Shown piece by piece: positions 1 through 7,783 of a DNA stretch of 42,887 nucleotides. Every line of letters starts with the position of its first letter. Positions within the stretch are counted from its first letter, which is position 1. The position numbers and the translations under genes were made by a program. The DNA is taken from contig JAHHGR010000039.1 of NCBI GenBank assembly GCA_019359725.1, positions 1-42,887 on the forward strand, given 5' to 3'. The notes under the pieces were generated by a model. It did not search any database, was not told the DNA's origin, and saw only the letters and a list, made by a program, of their open reading frames with translations. Source of the DNA: Aphanocapsa lilacina HA4352-LM1. GTDB taxonomy: Bacteria > Cyanobacteriota > Cyanobacteriia > Gloeobacterales > Gloeobacteraceae.

Positions 1-385
1 ACTTGCAATGTTGTATGTGTCAGGAAGTCAGTTATGTGCATTGGCTGGGAAAATTGCTGGGCAGCTGGAGGCGCAGGGTCTGGCCCCTCGAACTGTGTGC
101 AAGCGTTCACTGATTCAACACTTCTGCGGCAAACCCTACGCCCAAAGGCAACTGCTGCTCGACCTCGACCCGACGGTCGAGCCGTACTTGACCGAACTGG
201 TTCACCGCCGCCCCAACTACTGGGAAGGCGATGTCGAGGTGATGTACCGGCTGTACCGGGCGATTGGCCGGGCAGACTTCTTGGCGGCTGTGGCCCTGGC
301 GGTCGAACAGCACTGCTACGGGGGCGAGTACCTGGTGACCATCGCCGACGAGGGTCGGGCGGTGGCCGGTGGAGGGCTGTGGTGA
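1..385 (+). CDS. istA: IS21-type transposase IstA, C-terminal end (partial)
   Basis: The reading frame is open to the left edge of the window, so only about 127 C-terminal residues are seen. They are the helical C-terminal part of an IS21-family transposase: a hydrophobic, arginine-rich stretch including 'RRPNYWEGDVEVMYRLY'. The catalytic DDE core would lie before the window. The stop codon overlaps the start of the following istB by one base (TGATG), the usual translational coupling in IS21 elements. Identification rests mainly on the istB neighbour and this overlap. The family is moderately certain, and whether the element is complete cannot be judged. Confidence 0.7.
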   Translation, partial: LAMLYVSGSQLCALAGKIAGQLEAQGLAPRTVCKRSLIQHFCGKPYAQRQLLLDLDPTVEPYLTELVHRRPNYWEGDVEVMYRLYRAIGRADFLAAVALAVEQHCYGGEYLVTIADEGRAVAGGGLW

Positions 386-1197
386 TGAGTGACGACCCGA
401 GTGTCCTCGAACCGCTCTTCAAGCGCCTGGGCCTCAATGCCAGTGCCCAAGTGTTTGCCGAGATGGCCGTGCAGGCCGAAAAAGAATCCTGGTCCTATGG
501 GGCATTTCTGGAGCGGCTGCTCAGCGAGGAGGTGGCCCGCCGCGCCGAGTCTCGCATCGCCCTGCTGATGGCCCGGGCGAAGTTCCCTTTCCAGGCCACC
601 ATCGAGACGTTCGGGGGCGTTGTCCCAACGCCCCTCGACTTCTCTTTTCGGACGGATCTCAAGCGCAACATGCTCGGTCGCTTCCTCGGCCCCGAGCTGG
701 TTTCTGCCAACCGCTCGCTGATACTGGAGGGACCGCCGGGTACCGGCAAGACCCACCTGTGTATCGCCATCGCCTACAAAGCCATCCAGAACGGCTTCGC
801 GGCGCGCTTCACAACGGCCGCCGCCCTCATCAACGACCTGAGGGGGGCCTCCGACTTCGAGAGCGCCTTGAAGGTCTACACCGACCCGCCGGTGCTGGTC
901 ATCGACGAGGTGGGCTACCTGGGCTACGGCCCGGGGGCGGCCGACGTGCTGTTCCAAATCGTCAACGGCCGCTACCTCAAGGGCAAACCCATCCTCTTCA
1001 CCACCAACAAGCCGCTGCGGCAGTGGGGACGGGTGCTGCACGACGAGGATCTGGCGCGGGCGCTCATCGACCGCACGCTGCACCACGGCGAGCACCTCAA
1101 ACTGTCCGGGGCGTCCTACCGGCTCAAAGGGCGCAAGGTGGATCTCGATGCACCCTTGGCGACAGAGGAGGCGGGCAAGAACGGGCAGAACGCTTGA
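385..1197 (+). CDS. istB: IS21-type helper ATPase IstB
   Basis: A 270-residue AAA+ ATPase of the IstB/DnaC type, which assists the IstA transposase in target capture. An N-terminal helical region (residues 1-100) is followed by a Walker A motif GPPGTGKTH near residue 115, a Walker B segment 'VLVIDEVGYLGYG' near 170, and a sensor-1-like 'ILFTTNKPLRQWG' near 210. Length and motif order match the family, and the ORF looks intact. The start is the ATG overlapping the istA stop. The tail from about residue 250 is lysine-rich and ends 'KNGQNA'. The right end of the element could not be recognised in the following 200 bases. Confidence 0.9.
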   Translation: MSDDPSVLEPLFKRLGLNASAQVFAEMAVQAEKESWSYGAFLERLLSEEVARRAESRIALLMARAKFPFQATIETFGGVVPTPLDFSFRTDLKRNMLGRFLGPELVSANRSLILEGPPGTGKTHLCIAIAYKAIQNGFAARFTTAAALINDLRGASDFESALKVYTDPPVLVIDEVGYLGYGPGAADVLFQIVNGRYLKGKPILFTTNKPLRQWGRVLHDEDLARALIDRTLHHGEHLKLSGASYRLKGRKVDLDAPLATEEAGKNGQNA

Positions 1198-1394
1198 AGC
1201 GTGCCGCGTGCAGCCGCAAGCGGCGCCACCGGGCGGGCGGGCTGCTATCCGGGTGGTTCCGCTGCGGCGAAGCGCGGCCCAATTGCAAGGTATCGCAAGA
1301 AAACTGGGAGGGCATTTGTCTTGACACGGCTGGATGCCCAGGCGATGGTGAAAGCGGCCAGAGTTTCCGGAGCGGAACGGCCATCATTTCCGAA

Positions 1395-1745
1395 TTTCAC
1401 ACGGTCGCCTCCAGCGGCACGTACCGGCCTTCGAGCAGATGAAATCCGCACAGCTCAAAGCGCTGTGGGTCGAACCAGAAGTATTCTGGCACCCGCAGCA
1501 CATCCTGGTAGATCTATTTTTTGAGACCGCGATCGATGTCTGCAGTCGAATCGGAGAGGATCTCGGCAATCACGAGCAATAAAGGTCCTGCCGGTCGTGC
1601 CAGTGGCTTTCGAGCGCATCGATGAGCAGTTGCATCTGCTTGCGGTGCCCGTCGGATTCCATCGGCGGCTCGTCGCTCCACAAGTCGGTGGGTGGCCAGA
1701 TCACGTCTGCCGGCGGGTTCGGCTGGTACACGGGCAGGCCCCTGT
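1395..1745 (-). pseudogene. Uma2 (DUF820) family gene, deleted and interrupted
   Basis: Minus-strand translation gives two pieces of one Uma2-type putative endonuclease. The N-terminal piece (about 1745-1578) reads 'YQPNPPADVIWPP...SHWHDRQDLYCS'. The middle and C-terminal piece (about 1575-1395) reads 'VIAEILSDST...YQDVLRVPEYFWFDP...GFHLLEGRYVPLEA'. The two are joined at 'TGCTCGTGATT', where the central conserved region has been deleted with loss of frame. A TAG stop replaces the CAG codon found in the related fragment at 13.4 kb (LKK-stop-IYQDV here versus LKKQIYQDV there). The gene is clearly dead. Uma2 proteins belong to the PD-(D/E)XK nuclease superfamily and are abundant in cyanobacteria; their role is unknown. 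Confidence 0.75.
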
Positions 1746-1826
1746 CGAGATGGCGTTATTCTAGCCCGGCGCCGGGTACGGACTGGCGCGTGCCGCTGCT
1801 GACCATTATGGAAGGAGGCAGCAAGC

Positions 1827-2852
1827 TTAGGGCCTTTGGGCCGAGATGAGCAGCGTCAGCCGTCGGCGCTTGGCGCGAACGTTGCCGAAACCGGCCCCGG
1901 CGAGCCATTCGAGCAAAACCGGTTTCGGCCAGGTGCGCCCGCCGCAGGTGACAAAATAAATCAACGAAAAAAGGCCGATCCCGGGGCTGATCCGGCCGCG
2001 GGTGCCCGGGTGAAACAGGTCGTTGATGATTACCCGTCCCCCCGGCTGCAACGTCCGAAAAGCCTTTGCGAGAATCGCCTCGCACTGGCGGGCGGAAAGC
2101 ACATGCAGGACGTTGGACAACAACACCAGGTCGTAGCCTTTGCCCCAATCGGTCTCGAAGAGGTTGCCCTCGATGTAGCGAATGTGTCCGCTCAAGCCCG
2201 CCTCGGCGATCTTGCGGCGGCCTTGCCGGGCGGCCTCCGGCAATTCGAGGATGTCGGCGCGCAGTCCGGGGTAGCGCCCACAGAAGGCCAGGCTGTTGTC
2301 CGCCGATCCACCCGCGACATCAAGCAAATGCTGCGGCGCCGGGTCGAGCTTCGCCCACTGGACCAACTGCGGGGCCGATTGGTGGCCGCCGTTTTTGATC
2401 ATGGCGAGGTAATCGTTCCAACAGGCGGGCGAGCGGGGCTCGCCGCGGGAGCCGGGGGGGCTGCTCTCGGCAATGTCCTCCGGCTTCAGCAGTTGCAGAT
2501 TGTCCCTCACCAACTGCATCAGGCTCTCCGCCACGGCGCCGTCGCCGTCGAGCCAGCAAGTGGCCTCCTTGGTGAGGCGGTATTTGTCGCTTCTTCTGTG
2601 CACGAAGCCGAATCCCTCCAGGCTTTCGAGGAGCACTTGCATGCCGTGCAAGCTGCAATGGGTCGCTCGGGCCAACTCGACCGCCGTTTTGGGGGTGTCA
2701 CGGAGCTGTTGGAACACCCCTGCCTGGGTGGCGGCGATCAAAGCCTTGCTCACCCCCACCCCAAGAATTGCCAGTGTCACGGAGCGCGAAATCTGGCCGT
2801 TGGTCAGGGCGAACGATTCAAAGATGTTCTCCGGCGCGACTGTCAGCTGCAT
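1827..2852 (-). CDS. SAM-dependent O-methyltransferase (CrtF/ASMT-like)
   Basis: A 341-residue class I methyltransferase of the plant/CrtF-type O-methyltransferase family. Residues 25-105 form the winged-helix dimerisation domain ('LAILGVGVSKALIAATQAGVF', 'TAVELARATHCS'). The SAM-binding glycine-rich motif 'LLDVAGGSADNSL' lies near 180. The post-II motif 'YDLVLLSNVLHVL' (about 250) and 'LQPGGRVIINDLF' (about 283) follow. The ATG is preceded by GGAGGG at good spacing. It is the last gene of a five-gene minus-strand run with the Crp regulator, S4, flavodoxin and small protein. Family members methylate hydroxyl groups of small molecules; the substrate here is unknown. A methyltransferase of another family occupies the same place in the second flavodoxin cassette (10447-11232). 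Confidence 0.85.
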   Translation of the reverse strand: MQLTVAPENIFESFALTNGQISRSVTLAILGVGVSKALIAATQAGVFQQLRDTPKTAVELARATHCSLHGMQVLLESLEGFGFVHRRSDKYRLTKEATCWLDGDGAVAESLMQLVRDNLQLLKPEDIAESSPPGSRGEPRSPACWNDYLAMIKNGGHQSAPQLVQWAKLDPAPQHLLDVAGGSADNSLAFCGRYPGLRADILELPEAARQGRRKIAEAGLSGHIRYIEGNLFETDWGKGYDLVLLSNVLHVLSARQCEAILAKAFRTLQPGGRVIINDLFHPGTRGRISPGIGLFSLIYFVTCGGRTWPKPVLLEWLAGAGFGNVRAKRRRLTLLISAQRP

Positions 2853-2888
2853 CGGACCCTCCGTCCCATTCTTCGCAAAGCTGTCACT

Positions 2889-3155
2889 TCAAACTGGCGG
2901 GAGGCGCAGCGCTTTCCAGAAACCGGGCTCGGGCAAATCGAGTTCCACGCGCAGACACCCGGGCCTGCGGCTGTAGGGAATCTCAACTGCCTTAGCCCAG
3001 CCGCGCTCCAGCCAGAAAGCCGTCTGGCCCGGGTGTCGGGCAAAGTGTACGCACCAGCAGTCGCCGCAGCGCACGAACGGAAAGACCTGGGGAACCACGT
3101 CAAAGTCCGACAGATAACTCCAGACATAACCACCAATCACTTGGGTTTCGTTCAC
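2889..3155 (-). CDS. Small protein of the flavodoxin cassette, copy A
   Basis: An 88-residue protein that I do not recognise. It starts at GTG with AAGGAG six bases upstream. It is clearly homologous to the N-terminal 85 residues of the protein at 10092-10472: both share 'ETQ', 'GY.W.YL', 'D..PQV.P.VRC.D.W.VHFARHPG', 'RGWA.A..IPY' and 'DLPE.GF'. The 'VRCGDCW' motif contains two close cysteines. There is no signal peptide or membrane segment. It lies between flavodoxin and an O-methyltransferase, as does its paralogue, which suggests a job linked to flavodoxin or iron starvation. That is inference from context only. Confidence 0.8.
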   Translation of the reverse strand: MNETQVIGGYVWSYLSDFDVVPQVFPFVRCGDCWCVHFARHPGQTAFWLERGWAKAVEIPYSRRPGCLRVELDLPEPGFWKALRLPPV

Positions 3156-3175
3156 GAGCGCTCCTTGAGGGCAAT

Positions 3176-3220
3176 AGAAAAGGGCGGCATATCAGGACTC
3201 CCAGCCGAACCACGCCGCCC
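3176..3220 (-). terminator. Hairpin terminator between flavodoxin and small protein (copy A)
   Basis: On the minus strand GGGCGGC pairs with GCCGCCC across a 25-base loop and is followed by TTTTCT. It falls between the flavodoxin stop and the next start inside an otherwise co-directional run, so it probably makes downstream expression weaker than flavodoxin. The second cassette has a hairpin followed by the same TTTTCT at the same place (10026-10068). Confidence 0.6.
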
Positions 3221-3233
3221 GGCAATGGTTGTG

Positions 3234-3746
3234 TCAAACACCGAACTCTTTTTTGAGCTGGGCCACCCAGTCTTTGATGCGTTTGTCGGTTAGCCTCGAT
3301 TGGTTGTCGTCGTCAAGAGCCAGACCCACGAACTTGCCATTTTTGAGCGCGAGCGAGGCGTTGAAGTCGTAGCCGTCCGCCGGCCAGCGGCCTACGGTAG
3401 TACCCCCGCGCTCGGAGATTTTTGCCTCCAGAATGCCCATCGCATCTTGAAAATTTTCCGAATAGCCCACCTGATCGCCGGTGCCGAAGTAGGCAACTTT
3501 CTTGCCTGAAAAGTCAATATCGCCCAGCGCCGGAAAGAACGCGTCCCAATCGCTCTGCAATTGCCCAATGTCCCAGGTCGGGCAACCGATAATCAGCAAA
3601 TCGGCAGAGACCAGATCCTCCTTGTCGGCCTCCGAGATGTCGTAGAGCGCCACGGCATCCCCGCCGAAGGCGTCTTTGATCATCGAGGCGGTATCGAGGG
3701 TCTTGCCGGTGGTCGTGCCGTAAAATAGCCGAATTTTTTCTGGCAT
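3234..3746 (-). CDS. isiB: Flavodoxin, copy A
   Basis: A 170-residue long-chain flavodoxin, the FMN electron carrier that replaces ferredoxin under iron limitation. The phosphate-binding loop 'FYGTTTGKT' is at residues 8-16. The first FMN-flanking loop 'GCPTWDIGQL' is near 54-63. The second loop 'FGTGDQVGYSENFQDAMG' is near 86-103. The C-terminal long-chain insertion and 'GLALDDDNQ' are present. The start is the ATG before 'PEKIRLFYG'; the frame extends further upstream but that part does not resemble flavodoxin and overlaps rpsD. It follows rpsD by 32 bases and precedes a hairpin terminator. A second flavodoxin lies at 9499-10011, so iron-starvation use is likely for at least one of them. 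Confidence 0.95.
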   Translation of the reverse strand: MPEKIRLFYGTTTGKTLDTASMIKDAFGGDAVALYDISEADKEDLVSADLLIIGCPTWDIGQLQSDWDAFFPALGDIDFSGKKVAYFGTGDQVGYSENFQDAMGILEAKISERGGTTVGRWPADGYDFNASLALKNGKFVGLALDDDNQSRLTDKRIKDWVAQLKKEFGV

Positions 3747-3778
3747 GTTCGGATCCTGAGATTGACGAAAAATGCACC

Positions 3779-4387
3779 CTACATCCGGCGCGAGTAGTAC
3801 TCGACCACCAACAGTTCGTTGATCTCGAGTAACACGCTCTCGCGCTCGACCGCGCCCACGACCCTGCCTGTCAGCGCCTCGGCATCCCACTGCAGATGGC
3901 CGGGAATCAACAGATGGGCGCCGGCAGAAAGGTTGGCTGCTACCAAATCGACCGAACGCTCGCGGTTGCGTACCGAGACGATGTCCCCCGGCCGGCAGCC
4001 GAAACTCGGAATGGTCACCGGGCGGCCGTTGACGCAGATGTGGCCGTGGTTGACCATCTGCCGGGCGGCCGGGATGGTCGGAGCGAGCCCCAGGCGAAAG
4101 ACCGTGTTATCCAGGCGCATCTCCAACAGTCCAAGCAATGCCTGGCCGGTCGAACCGCGGATGCGGCGGGCCTTGGCGACGTAGCGCACCAGTTGCGTTT
4201 CGCTCAGGCCATAGTTGAAGCGCAACTTCTGCTTCTCCATCAGCCGGATGGCGTACTCGGAGAGCTTTTTGCGCGCAGCGCCGTGCTGGCCGGGTGGGGT
4301 GGTCTTTTTGGGTACTTTGCGGGTGAGCCCGGGCAGCTCACCCAGGCGCCGGACGATGCGCAATCGCGGGCCGGTGTATCGGGACAT
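3779..4387 (-). CDS. rpsD: 30S ribosomal protein S4
   Basis: A 202-residue S4, a primary 16S rRNA-binding protein of the small subunit. It starts at the ATG giving '[20 protein letters not shown]', with AGGAGAA just upstream. The S4 domain core is present: '[13 protein letters not shown]', '[11 protein letters not shown]', '[15 protein letters not shown]' and the C-terminal '[13 protein letters not shown]'. The N-terminal region has no cysteines, so this is a zinc-free S4. It lies 19 bases after a Crp-type regulator and 32 bases before flavodoxin in the same direction. That is an unusual setting for rpsD and suggests expression tied to iron or metal supply. Whether this is the only S4 in the genome cannot be seen from here. 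Confidence 0.95.
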   Translation of the reverse strand: MSRYTGPRLRIVRRLGELPGLTRKVPKKTTPPGQHGAARKKLSEYAIRLMEKQKLRFNYGLSETQLVRYVAKARRIRGSTGQALLGLLEMRLDNTVFRLGLAPTIPAARQMVNHGHICVNGRPVTIPSFGCRPGDIVSVRNRERSVDLVAANLSAGAHLLIPGHLQWDAEALTGRVVGAVERESVLLEINELLVVEYYSRRM

Positions 4388-4406
4388 AGAACGGTTCTCC
4401 TGTAAG

Positions 4407-5078
4407 TCAATAGCGCGCCGCCGCCAGATCCCAGCCGAGCAGCAGGTGGCCGTCGGCCTCCGCGCGGATCCAGCCGTCCGCCCGCAGCCTTCCGATGGCC
4501 GCACTCACGGTCACCCGCTCCTTGCCGATGGCCATGGCGATCTGCGCGTGCGTAAGGCGCAATTCCAGATGCACCCCTTGCGGTCTCGGCCGACCGAACT
4601 GCTCGCCAACCAACAACAAAAAATCCCGCAGCTGCTCGACAGCCGATCCCTGACAGCGCACAGCCAGCCACGCCTCCATGTGCAAAAGCAAGTCCACCAG
4701 CTTGCCGTTGATCTGGGCGCTCAGCGCTCTGGAGCGCTCGATATCTGCCCATTCGAGCACCCACAACTGCACATCGCTCTCAGCCTGGGCAAAGTAGTAG
4801 CCCGAGGGTGAGAGCAACCGGCGGCTGAAGACCATCTGCGGCCCGAGCAGGGCCAGCGGTGTCTGCCGGCCGCAGTAATCGAGCTTCATAATCCAGAGAG
4901 CACCGGATTGCACTACCCAGAAGGCTTCCCCGCTCAGCACAAAAGTGCGCCCGGCACCGTGGTGCTGGAGGCTGCCGCCAGGACACCGCCTGCAGGCGGC
5001 TCGGTCCGCCGGGGCGTCCATCCACCTGAGCGGAGCGTAGGGAGCGGCTGTGGGGAACGACAATTCAGTCTGGAACAT
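4407..5078 (-). CDS. Crp/Fnr-type transcriptional regulator, copy A
   Basis: About 223 residues. The ATG at 5078 is chosen because GAGGAGA lies seven bases upstream; an earlier in-frame ATG at 5099 is possible. It has a degenerate N-terminal cyclic-nucleotide-binding-like beta domain ('[21 protein letters not shown]'), a long dimerisation helix (about 115-150), and a Crp-type winged helix: '[24 protein letters not shown]' contains the recognition helix. Typical cAMP phosphate-binding residues are not obvious. It heads the S4-flavodoxin operon and resembles the regulator at 12493-13209 next to the second flavodoxin cassette. A role in controlling these cassettes is inferred. Confidence 0.85.
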   Translation of the reverse strand: MFQTELSFPTAAPYAPLRWMDAPADRAACRRCPGGSLQHHGAGRTFVLSGEAFWVVQSGALWIMKLDYCGRQTPLALLGPQMVFSRRLLSPSGYYFAQAESDVQLWVLEWADIERSRALSAQINGKLVDLLLHMEAWLAVRCQGSAVEQLRDFLLLVGEQFGRPRPQGVHLELRLTHAQIAMAIGKERVTVSAAIGRLRADGWIRAEADGHLLLGWDLAAARY

Positions 5079-5162
5079 GCGAGATCTCCTCGTCGTCATC
5101 GGCGAATGGCTGCGCGCAGCAACCGGGTACCATGGCTATCGCGAACTGAGATAGCCTTTGTA

Positions 5163-5196
5163 GTCGAAAAAAAGAATGCCCCAACCCCATTGGGGC
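5163..5196 (-). terminator. Leader terminator/attenuator upstream of the Crp regulator
   Basis: On the minus strand GCCCCA and TGGGGC form a hairpin (5196-5178) followed by ATTCTTTTTTT (5177-5167), a textbook rho-independent terminator. It lies between a palindromic operator (5231-5255) and the regulator start (5078), with no minus-strand ORF before it. It is therefore either an attenuator of the operon or the end of a roughly 60-base small RNA. Confidence 0.65.
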
Positions 5197-5230
5197 GAGT
5201 CATCAGGCAGCTTGTGGTTGGAGTGAACGA

Positions 5231-5255
5231 TGCAAGCTATTGCGAATAACTTGCA
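5231..5255. promoter_or_regulatory. 25-bp palindromic operator, Fur/Zur-like
   Basis: Half-sites TGCAAG-C-TATT and AATA-A-CTTGCA flank a three-base centre; only position 7 of the arms and the centre break perfect symmetry. The internal 'TTGCGAATAACTTGCA' resembles Fur-family boxes known from other bacteria (TGCGAATnATTCGCA type). The position upstream of a regulator-S4-flavodoxin operon fits metal-responsive repression. The regulator is inferred, not shown. Confidence 0.55.
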
Positions 5256-5369
5256 TTAGCTGGAGTATAGAGGCGCCCGCCCGGCCTGTCAACCGTGGCG
5301 AAGCGCGCCGATGAATGGGCAAAAGTCGGCGCGCCGCTTCGAGGGAATCTGAGGGGTTGAGTGCCGGGG

Positions 5370-5610
5370 CGGGTCTATTTTGGACCGCCAACCGCCGGAA
5401 CACCTTTGCGGCCATCAACACGCTGTTGGTGCCGGGGGACACGACCTTCGACACGCTGGTGGCCTACCGGTTGGGCAACGGCTGAAAGGCGCGGCTGAAC
5501 TTCAAGAACCTCTTTAACCGGCGCTACTGCATCGGCTTAGAGATTCGCTGCTGTACATCTCGGCGGGGGCGCCTTCGAAGGTCGACTTTTCGATGAGCTA
5601 CACGCTTTGA
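5370..5610 (+). pseudogene. TonB-dependent receptor, 3' remnant
   Basis: The translated pieces are the last strands of a TonB-dependent outer-membrane receptor: 'NTLLVPGDTTFDTLVAYRLGNG', then a TGA stop, 'ARLNFKNLFNRRYCIG', then in a shifted frame 'LLYISAGAPSKVDFSMSYTL' and a stop at 5608-5610. The terminal hydrophobic strand is typical of outer-membrane barrels. A nonsense codon and at least one frameshift make it dead, and nothing of the plug domain remains. It ends 59 bases before an Uma2 gene. Confidence 0.7.
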
Positions 5611-5669
5611 GGCGTGGGCGCGGGGAGGGAAGAACCGGCGTTAAGATAGGGCCATTGCGAGGTTGTGCC

Positions 5670-6402
5670 ATGGTCCACCAATCGCATTCCCGACTGCCCA
5701 CCGCCGAGGAACTGCCCGATTCGGACGACACCCCCGTGGACAACGAATTGCAAGATTCTGATGCCCGGGATGCTCAAACTGTTGTTGGCGACCATTTGGG
5801 CCGAGCGCCAGGATTGGTTCTGGGGAACGAATATGGGGGTCTACTTCGATCCGGACGACGAGCCGATTGTCCCGGACGGCTTTTTGGTTTTGGGGGTACC
5901 GCGCATCCAAGACGAGAACCTGCGCCGCAGCTATGTCCTCTGGCAAGAAAAGGTGGTGCCGGTTTTGACATTGGAAGTGGTCTCGCGCAAGCGGCGCAAC
6001 GAGTACCGCCAGAAGAAGCTGGACTACGCCGCTTTGGGGGTGCGTTACTACGTCATTTACAACGCATTGCCTCAGGTCAAAGACAGCCTCGAAGTGTACC
6101 GCCTGAAGCAAGGAGAGTACATTCTTCTATCCGGTAACCCGGTGTGGCTGGCCGAGATCGGTCTGGCCATCGGTTGCGGGCGGGGGGTGTACCAGGGCAT
6201 CGAGCGCGAATGGTTGTACTGGTACGACCAGGCAGGTGAGCGTTATCCGACCCCGGAGGAGCGCGCCGCCGAGGCCGAGCGGCGCGCCGCTGAGGCGCAA
6301 CAACAGGTTTTGCAGGAAGCGGCCGCCCGCCGGCAGGCCGAAGCGCAACTGCAGTTGCTGCGTCAACGCCTTCGGGAGCAAGGAATCGAGCCTGATGCCT
6401 GA
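5670..6402 (+). pseudogene. Uma2 (DUF820) family protein, frameshifted near the N terminus
   Basis: The start (ATG 5670, 'MVHQSHSRLPTAEELPDSDD') aligns with the intact paralogue at 25246-26040 ('MAHFDASLRLPTALELPDSDE'). After 'NELQDS' (about 5760) the homology moves to another frame, 'MLKLLLATIWAERQDWFWG', and stays there to the stop. One indel has therefore split the gene, unless it is a sequencing error. The body has the Uma2 core ('VPDGFLVLGVPR', 'VLTLEVVSRKRR', 'LDYAALGVRYYVIYN'). A C-terminal alanine/glutamate/arginine coiled coil (about residues 195-240) ends 'LREQGIEPDA'. A shorter protein could start at an internal ATG. Putative PD-(D/E)XK nuclease of unknown role. Confidence 0.8.
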
Positions 6403-6690
6403 GTTGGGGGGTCTTGAGGTGCAATCGATAAAGTGAACCGCTGAGAGCTTCCTTGCGCAATGGCAGCGGTAGAAACAGCCCACTAAAGTCGCTGATTTAC
6501 AATGCTGGCTCGAAAACCAGGCACCGCGCTGAGCAGCCCGGGACGAGCGCAAAAAACTAGAACTGCCAGGTGGCCCTGCCGGGCCGCGGCCCATCTCTGT
6601 CTGTCTTGCCGAAGTGAGACGACCATCTCCATGCCGGCGGGCAAGCCGCACTCGCTACAATGGGCGCAACGAGAGCTTTGGAGAGCCAGT

Positions 6691-7257
6691 ATGCAACCTG
6701 CAGCCGGTGCGCGGGTGCGCTGGACGGCGGCGGACCTGGAATTGCTGCCGGACAATGGCAACCGCTACGAGATTATCGACGGGGAGTTGTTCGTGACCCG
6801 GGCACCGCACTGGAAGCATCAGGAAGTGAGCGGTCGCCTCTTCGCGCTGCTCGATTACTGGTCGCAGCAGACGGGCCGGGGCCGGGCGGCGGTGGGACCG
6901 GGCATCTTGTTCAGCGAGGCGGATAATGTCATCCCGGACGTGGTCTGGGCCAGTGGCGAGCGCCTGGCGGTGTTGCTCGATGCGGCGGGTCACCTGAGCG
7001 GAGCGCCGGAACTGGTGGTGGAGGTGCTCTCGCCCGGGGAGCAAAACGCGCGGCGCGACCGCGAACTCAAGCTCAAACTGTACTCGGCGCGCGGCGTGCA
7101 GGAGTACTGGATTGTCGATTGGCAGCTGCAGCAAATCGAAATTTACCGGCGGGAGCAGGCCGCACTCGCCCTGGCGGCCACGCTGTTCAGTAAGGACCTC
7201 CTGGCCAGTCCCCTGCTGCCGGGCTTCGGTGGCTCGGTGGCCTCTTTGTTTGTCTAA
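6691..7257 (+). CDS. Uma2 (DUF820) family putative endonuclease
   Basis: A 188-residue intact Uma2 protein. It starts at the ATG giving 'MQPAAGARVRWTAADLELLP'; a longer frame upstream is not conserved. Core motifs are 'GNRYEIIDGELFVTRAPHWKHQ' in outline (residues 24-46), 'NVIPDVVWASGERL', 'GAPELVVEVLSPG' (the D...ExV nuclease-type region) and 'QEYWIVDWQLQQIEIYR'. It ends with 'SPLLPGFGGSVASLF', the usual short-type C terminus. A close paralogue is at 30394-30960, and fragments are at 16060, 19663 and 31697. It is next to a decayed TonB receptor. Function unknown; the family is predicted to have a restriction-endonuclease fold. Confidence 0.9.
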   Translation: MQPAAGARVRWTAADLELLPDNGNRYEIIDGELFVTRAPHWKHQEVSGRLFALLDYWSQQTGRGRAAVGPGILFSEADNVIPDVVWASGERLAVLLDAAGHLSGAPELVVEVLSPGEQNARRDRELKLKLYSARGVQEYWIVDWQLQQIEIYRREQAALALAATLFSKDLLASPLLPGFGGSVASLFV

Positions 7258-7271
7258 TGGTCTTGTCGTTG

Positions 7272-7355
7272 ATCAGGCTGCGGAGGCCCGGTTGTCCCTG
7301 GTGCTTCGCCAGCTCGCCAGGCGCGTCGGCGCCTTGGAGCCCGGGGTGATGCGCG
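7272..7355 (+). pseudogene. DUF4351 fragment
   Basis: About 28 codons reading 'AEARLSLVLRQLARRVGALEPGV' match the C-terminal DUF4351 segment of the gene at 19661-20413 ('AARLSLVLRQLTKQVGALEPEV'). Nothing else of such a gene is present. The fragment sits exactly where the 3' end of the minus-strand TonB receptor should be. Confidence 0.6.
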
Positions 7356-7373
7356 TCCGGCCCTGGGCGCCCT

Positions 7374-7783
7374 CATGTATTCGGCACCGAGCAGGTTCTT
7401 GAAATTGAGCGCCGCGTTCAGCCAGCCGCGCCGGTAATAGAGCGCCGCATCCACCCGCGTGTACCCGGCCACGGTATAGCTGTTGGCCAGGTCCCCGGAG
7501 CGCTCGCCCACCGCGAAGACCCCCGCCCCCGCCCCCCAGCCCTCCAGCGCTCCTTCCCCAATCCGGTAGGTCGTCCAGAAGCTGCCGCCGTTGAGCGGGA
7601 CGGTGGGCAGGAAGTTGCCGACCGCAAAAGTGTTGTCGCGGGTGATGCGCGCGTCGGTGTGGGCGTAAGAGGCGATCACGTTCCAGCCCGGCAAGATTTC
7701 GCCTGTGATGTCGAATTCGATGCCCTGGCTCTCCTGCTCGCCCACCTGGATCGAGAAGTTGGGATTGGTGGGATCGGCCGTCA
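7374..7783 (-). pseudogene. TonB-dependent siderophore receptor, decayed C-terminal part
   Basis: The minus-strand frame reads 'TADPTNPNFSIQVGEQESQG', 'GEILPGWNVIASYAHTDARI', 'NTFAVGNFLPTVPLNGGSFW', 'LPGYTRVDAALYYRRG'-like strands and 'LNAALNFKNLLGAEYM'. It is nearly the same as the C-terminal barrel of the intact receptor at 17204-19378. The last strands are missing because the frame runs into a DUF4351 fragment; the open frame continues to 7254 as unrelated arginine-rich sequence. It belongs to the same broken gene as 7781-9076, from which it is separated by a deletion of roughly 95-100 codons and a frame change at 7781. Confidence 0.8.

Noticed and set aside
1198..1394. Right terminal repeat of the IS21-like element
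   Set aside because: No convincing inverted or direct repeat could be matched, since the left end is outside the window.
1836..3293. A 485-codon plus-strand open frame
   Set aside because: Antisense to the O-methyltransferase and the small protein, both with good ribosome-binding sites and homologues. No recognisable domain.
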